Positions 60,059 through 64,000 of a DNA stretch of 64,000 nt are shown piece by piece. The DNA lies in contig OY987244.1 in NCBI GenBank assembly GCA_963920765.1, positions 10,170,501-10,234,500 of the forward strand. Direction: 5' to 3'. Below the pieces are notes generated by a model. That model was given only the letters and a program-made list of their open reading frames with translations, was not told the origin of the DNA and made no database searches. Origin of the DNA: Ulota crispa (Eukaryota > Streptophyta > Bryopsida > Orthotrichales > Orthotrichaceae). The translations under genes were made by a program, and so were the position numbers. How positions within the stretch are numbered: position 1 is the first letter of the stretch; each line of letters starts with the position of its first letter.

Positions 60059-60811
60059 TTTAGAGAAAATTTCATGGATACCCCCGAAGTTTGCAATATT
60101 TACACGGATACTCCTGCTTTTTCAGAAATGACACAAATATCCTTGGACCAAAAAATTTAGGCATTTCTTTGTTTTCCTGCACTTTTTTCATGACCAATGT
60201 TGAAGAAGGAAATGTAATGAAATAAAAAAAAGAAGCAATGTGCGCACAAAGGAAGAAGGGAAGCGACATGCACAACAAAATAAATGCCTAAAAATTTTGG
60301 TTTAGATATTTGTGTAATTTATGAAAAGGGAGGGATATCTGTGTAAATAATGCAAACTTAAAGGGTATAGTGTGGCCTTGTGCCGTTGGCCCAATTTTCA
60401 CCCCCCCATGCCATCTCCTCATGCCACCCATGGTTAAACTTGTACTTTACTTTAGTTCAACTTGTACTCTACTTTATTTCAACTTGTACTCTACTTTATT
60501 TTTAAGTGGACATCCAAATCTTACTTTAGTTAAACTTGTACTCTAACATATTTTTACACAAAACTTGTTTTTAGACAATTAATAAACTTCTAAATTATTA
60601 ATCCATAGAAAAATTTGAGATTCAATAAATTTCTCACCGTACGTCAAATGCCACAAAACTAAGCCCGTGCAGCCCTCCTTGCCGAGAGCTTTCCTACGGT
60701 ACCAAGCGCACAACGAAGAGATACACAATCTAGGAGATCCCAATGTAACAAACAAACATCCAAACAAACAGCCTAGCCTAATTTAAGGTATAGATCACGA
60801 AATTTTCCCTT
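60059..60811. mobile_element. Interrupted copy of the same TIR element
   Basis: Left part 60059-60370 matches 39915-40240 almost to its end. The missing right terminus (gatcacgaaattttcccttt) reappears at 60793-60812. The intervening 60371-60786 is a nested insertion bounded by GGTATAG. Confidence 0.6.
60371..60786. mobile_element. Nested insertion of unknown type
   Basis: About 416 bp between two copies of GGTATAG (60364-60370 with one extra G before it, and 60787-60793). It contains a 23 bp tandem motif (ttcaacttgtactctacttt, 60434-60503) and a GC-richer right half. No LTR, TIR or poly-A end is clear. Confidence 0.5.
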
Positions 60812-61060
60812 TATTTTACTAGATGAATTTCTTTGTAACCAAAATTAACTTCACCTATGACCGCGTGGGTCCAACTCAGACACGGTCATAGGCCTACCGC
60901 GACCTGAGACCGTGCATCAAGAGCCGTCTCTCTCTCAGATTTCAGTCCCACTCTCGCCTGTTTTCTGCGACCGCGGACAAGCAGACCTTCTTCTTCGTTC
61001 ATTCAAAAATTCCCAAGGGCGGCCGAGTTTGATTTGCATCGTCGAGCGCAGCACTCCGTC

Positions 61061-62880
61061 ATGGCGTCCACCTCCAAGGATGCGCGCGATCTCTACAATG
61101 CGATGCGCTCCGCTTACGCCAAGACCCCAGCCCGGCTGAAGGTAATGTCTGTCGGTACCCTGCAAAACTCTCTTAATATCATCCGCTATACCGCTGGATC
61201 GATGACGGAGCTTCCAAGACTTCTAACCAATATTACCTTTCTGGCGATCCAGATATTAAGCACGTGGTTGTTTTTCAACGAGATTCCAGGGGTATAGGGT
61301 TTGTCTAAATTATCAGTGAATGTCAATGGATCTCCGTGCGTAATCGCGATCTAAGCCCGGACGACACAAATTCTAGGGTTTATATTCGCCAGGAGATGCT
61401 TGTATCGTTTATGATTGACGGTATCTTATAACAACCGCGACATTGAGCACGTACAAACGAGGTTCAAGGTTATATTGAATTAGGGTTTCTCACAAAGTAG
61501 CTCTGTAGGCGTCCTCTCTCAATTTGAACTTGTTGTAATGGAAAATACGTCACAAATTTTAGGTCTTATATTCGCCAGGAGATGCTTGTTTCGCTTATGA
61601 TTGACGGTGTCGTTATGACAACCGAGACATTGAGCACGTTCAAATGAGGTTTAAGGTTATCTTGAATTAGGGTTTGTCACAAAGTAGCACTGAAACCCGT
61701 CCTTTTTTAATGTGAAATTGTGGTATTGGAATATACGTTACAATTCGCAGGGTTTATGTTCGCCAAGAGATTCTCGTGAACCTTTTACCTGTTATATTAA
61801 CGATGATCTTGATTTTTGCAGATCATCGATGTTTATATCATCTACGGGCTGGTTACAGCATTCGTACAGGCAAGCTCTTTTTTTTTCATACAAATCTGTT
61901 ATTTCTCTGGATGTATATTGTTGCGTTGTTAATTGTGCTTTGTCTTTACTTTAACCAATTAAATAGCTAGTTTAGGGTTTAGAGGACTCGGAAAAGGAAG
62001 CCTAGAGGATTTCTTCCTCCAGGTCCCATGATTTGAAGACCCGTGGACGAAGTCCACTGATCACGGGTTTAGGTTGCTCTTGAAAGACCGTCATTAATCA
62101 CAAACCCTAGATCAGAGTGATGAGGGTTTATAAGAAGGCTAGAATGTTTGGTTGGTTGTGCAAGCCGTCTTGCTTAGGATCTTATGTGTTTGTACTGAAA
62201 AGGGGTCCTCTAAAGGTCGATCCCATTGACCTTTGATTTTTGTGAGTAAAATTTGGATTGGACTTATTCTTGCAGGTGGTGTATATGGCACTGGTGGGGA
62301 CTTTTCCCTTCAATGCTTTTCTGTCAGGTGTATTGTCGTGCATTGGCACATCTGTACTTGGAGGTACATTTTTTTCTACCTTACTTTTTTGGTCTAACTC
62401 AGGATATTGTATCCATGCTACGGTTCTAGTGATAAGGCTATCTGGGCTCAGGAGTTTGTCAATGTGTTCAGTAGAGCAAATATAGAAGGTTAGTTGCCTT
62501 TCTAGACATGTATGCCGTACTGCCGTGTTGTCTTCTTGGTTGATTTGCGTATACACTAGTTCATTACACACTAGAGCTCGGCTTGAGAAGTTTTTTCTTA
62601 CACGCTTTTTGCTCTTGGGAACAGTCTGTTTGCGGATGCAGGTTAACCCAGCGAACAAGGACTTTAAGGTATAATCTGGACTTTATTTTCATGCAAACTT
62701 ACGTTATGATGCAAATCGTTGTTACAAACTACTTGCTTATTTGGTGGATCAGTTTTACAATTCTTTTGACCCAGGTAATCATTGTTTTCTGTGCAGGATC
62801 TTACTCCAGAAAGAGCATTTGCAGATTTTGTTTTATGCAATCTCGTTCTGCATCTAGTTATCATGAACTTCTTGGGTTGA
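61061..62880 (+). CDS. DAD1: DAD1, oligosaccharyltransferase subunit (Ost2 homologue)
   Basis: Five exons: 61061-61141, 61822-61869, 62276-62363, 62625-62668 and 62797-62880; predicted 114 aa against 115 in Arabidopsis. The protein reads [19 protein letters not shown]..., then [49 protein letters not shown] and finally [15 protein letters not shown] ending in MNFLG. Three hydrophobic segments are the family's transmembrane helices, and the [13 protein letters not shown] motif is diagnostic. DAD1 is a small integral membrane subunit of the ER oligosaccharyltransferase, which transfers the lipid-linked glycan to Asn-X-Ser/Thr; its loss triggers cell death in animals. Intron 2 uses a GC donor (CAG|GCAAGC). 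Intron 1 contains a ~186 bp tandem duplication. The preceding ~200 bp is GC-richer and is the likely promoter and 5' UTR. No sign of decay. Confidence 0.97.
61365..61785 (+). repeat. ~186 bp tandem duplication in DAD1 intron 1
   Basis: Copies start at 61365 and 61551 (both include ttatattcgccaggagatgc and acattgagcacgt); a partial third starts at about 61738. Wholly intronic. Confidence 0.9.
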
Positions 62881-64000
62881 TCTAGCGTAAGCGCGTCTTA
62901 TGCTCAGCCTACATCACATAGAAAGACTTATTTTTGAATGCAGTTTCCTTGCTTCCATATTGGATCATACAAATGTTTTTCAAGTGCGCATTATAGAAAG
63001 TTGCTACTTACTGACTTCCGATTCCATTTCATGTGGTGAAACGCTTAATTGAGTCTCTTGTATTCAATATTCCGTTCTTCTAATCCACGGAACACATTCT
63101 TGTCATCGTTTATTACCCACTGATTACGGAAGTGGGCTGATTTTTGTCTGAGCTCAATCTGACACAATTGTTGGTTGTGAACTGTGAATTCTGTCCAGAA
63201 TCATGCATTTCTGTAAGGTATGACATCCACTATAATCCTTGCTCAACTAACGACATCTAAAATTTCAGCATGAATGGTCAAGGGAGGCAATCAGTACAGG
63301 AATCCATTGAGGGAAGTAATTAAACACCAATCACCGTTTTGGTGCTCATAGTATCATGTTTTTCTCGTTATGGTTGATTTACGGGTGACCCTACAATGAA
63401 TTATTAGTGCTCTGTTGAAATGAATTGGAGAACGAACTGCAGAAGTGAACATCTCCTCATTTTTTGATGGAAGTGTTCTACTTCCACTTCAGCACACCTT
63501 GTCTCTTATTTGCAAAGATTCACCTCTTAATTCATCCTTCCAAATTCCAGTCTTTTTTAGCTTAATTGTAACTCGGGAGTAATTGAAGAATGTACCAATA
63601 AGAAGCACACATACAATCTGAAATAGAAGTTCCTTCTCTGTAGAACTTGTAGGTGCACATTGAACTTCATTGAAAGAATCTAGTGTTTGGAATTGGAGTG
63701 GTTAGAATTTGAACACCTTGGTTTGTATGGAGGTGGAAGCTTACGTTTTATCATTTCTTCTGGTGTGGAAATGATTCTGATAATTGACGACGATACCATT
63801 GAATTGTACTAATCCAAAAACTGTACCATTTTGGTTTCTAATATTTATCTCAAGGTACGAAAGTATGTCTGCACCAGGGGTTCTTTTTTGTTTTGGCGAT
63901 ATCGCCAGATTCGCAATAGTGAGATTCGATATCCGCGAATGTGGTGCTGTCCCTTGAGAAATCCACCTCACTTGAGAGGGCACGTCTGTGTTTACTGTGT
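62881..64000. other. DAD1 3' flank
   Basis: Presumably begins with the DAD1 3' UTR. GC is somewhat higher than in the repeat field, but no further exon of any recognisable protein was found up to the window edge. Confidence 0.45.

Noticed and set aside
61864..61865. GT at 61864 as the donor of DAD1 intron 2
   Set aside because: It would remove two residues conserved in position in orthologues; the GC donor five bases on restores the full family sequence.
1..64000. tRNA, rRNA, CRISPR arrays or bacterial-type operons
   Set aside because: None seen; the spliced genes and MITE landscape are those of a plant nuclear genome.

Overview
This is an AT-rich, gene-poor, repeat-rich stretch of plant nuclear DNA. 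The plant assignment rests on four spliced genes reconstructed exon by exon: a group-V B-box protein, a RABF1/ARA6-type Rab GTPase, an SCPL48-51-like serine carboxypeptidase and the oligosaccharyltransferase subunit DAD1. ARA6-type Rabs with an MGC N-terminus and no C-terminal cysteines are specific to the green lineage. The species cannot be fixed from this window. Many small DNA transposons and no intact LTR retrotransposon would fit a seed-free land plant, but that is a weak inference.

Layout: 1-8690 holds repeats plus two coding-like relics. 8847-10474 (minus) is the BBX gene, with a CpG-rich promoter and a G-box at 11313-11318. 11400-35500 is a repeat field made mostly of MITE-like elements and hairpins, including a ~965 bp palindrome at 27191-28155. 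35570-39110 (minus) is RABF1 in eight exons. 39900-45300 is more repeats. 45480-48100 is a moderately GC-richer stretch that looks transcribed but is unresolved. 51477-55529 (minus) is the carboxypeptidase gene in four exons, carrying three copies of one Stowaway-like MITE in or next to it. 55800-60850 is repeats. 61061-62880 (plus) is DAD1 in five exons.

The strongest non-genic signal is a large set of elements whose ends read TTAA-CCC(C/T)T...A(G/A)GGG-TTAA. I count 17 well-paired copies between 3 and 59 kb, about 10 kb in total. They fall into at least four sequence families and both orientations, and nearly all keep an intact TTAA at both ends. An invariant TTAA with CCC-starting inverted repeats is the hallmark of piggyBac-type DNA transposons (Sola3 is an alternative). 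No transposase is present, so they are non-autonomous. The other MITEs are Stowaway-like (TA duplications), CACTA-like (3 bp duplications) and several unclassified families.

The four genes do not form a pathway cluster. DAD1 (N-glycosylation in the ER), the glycosylated secretory or vacuolar carboxypeptidase and the endosomal Rab all touch the secretory/endomembrane system, but plant genes are not normally grouped by pathway and I regard this as coincidence.
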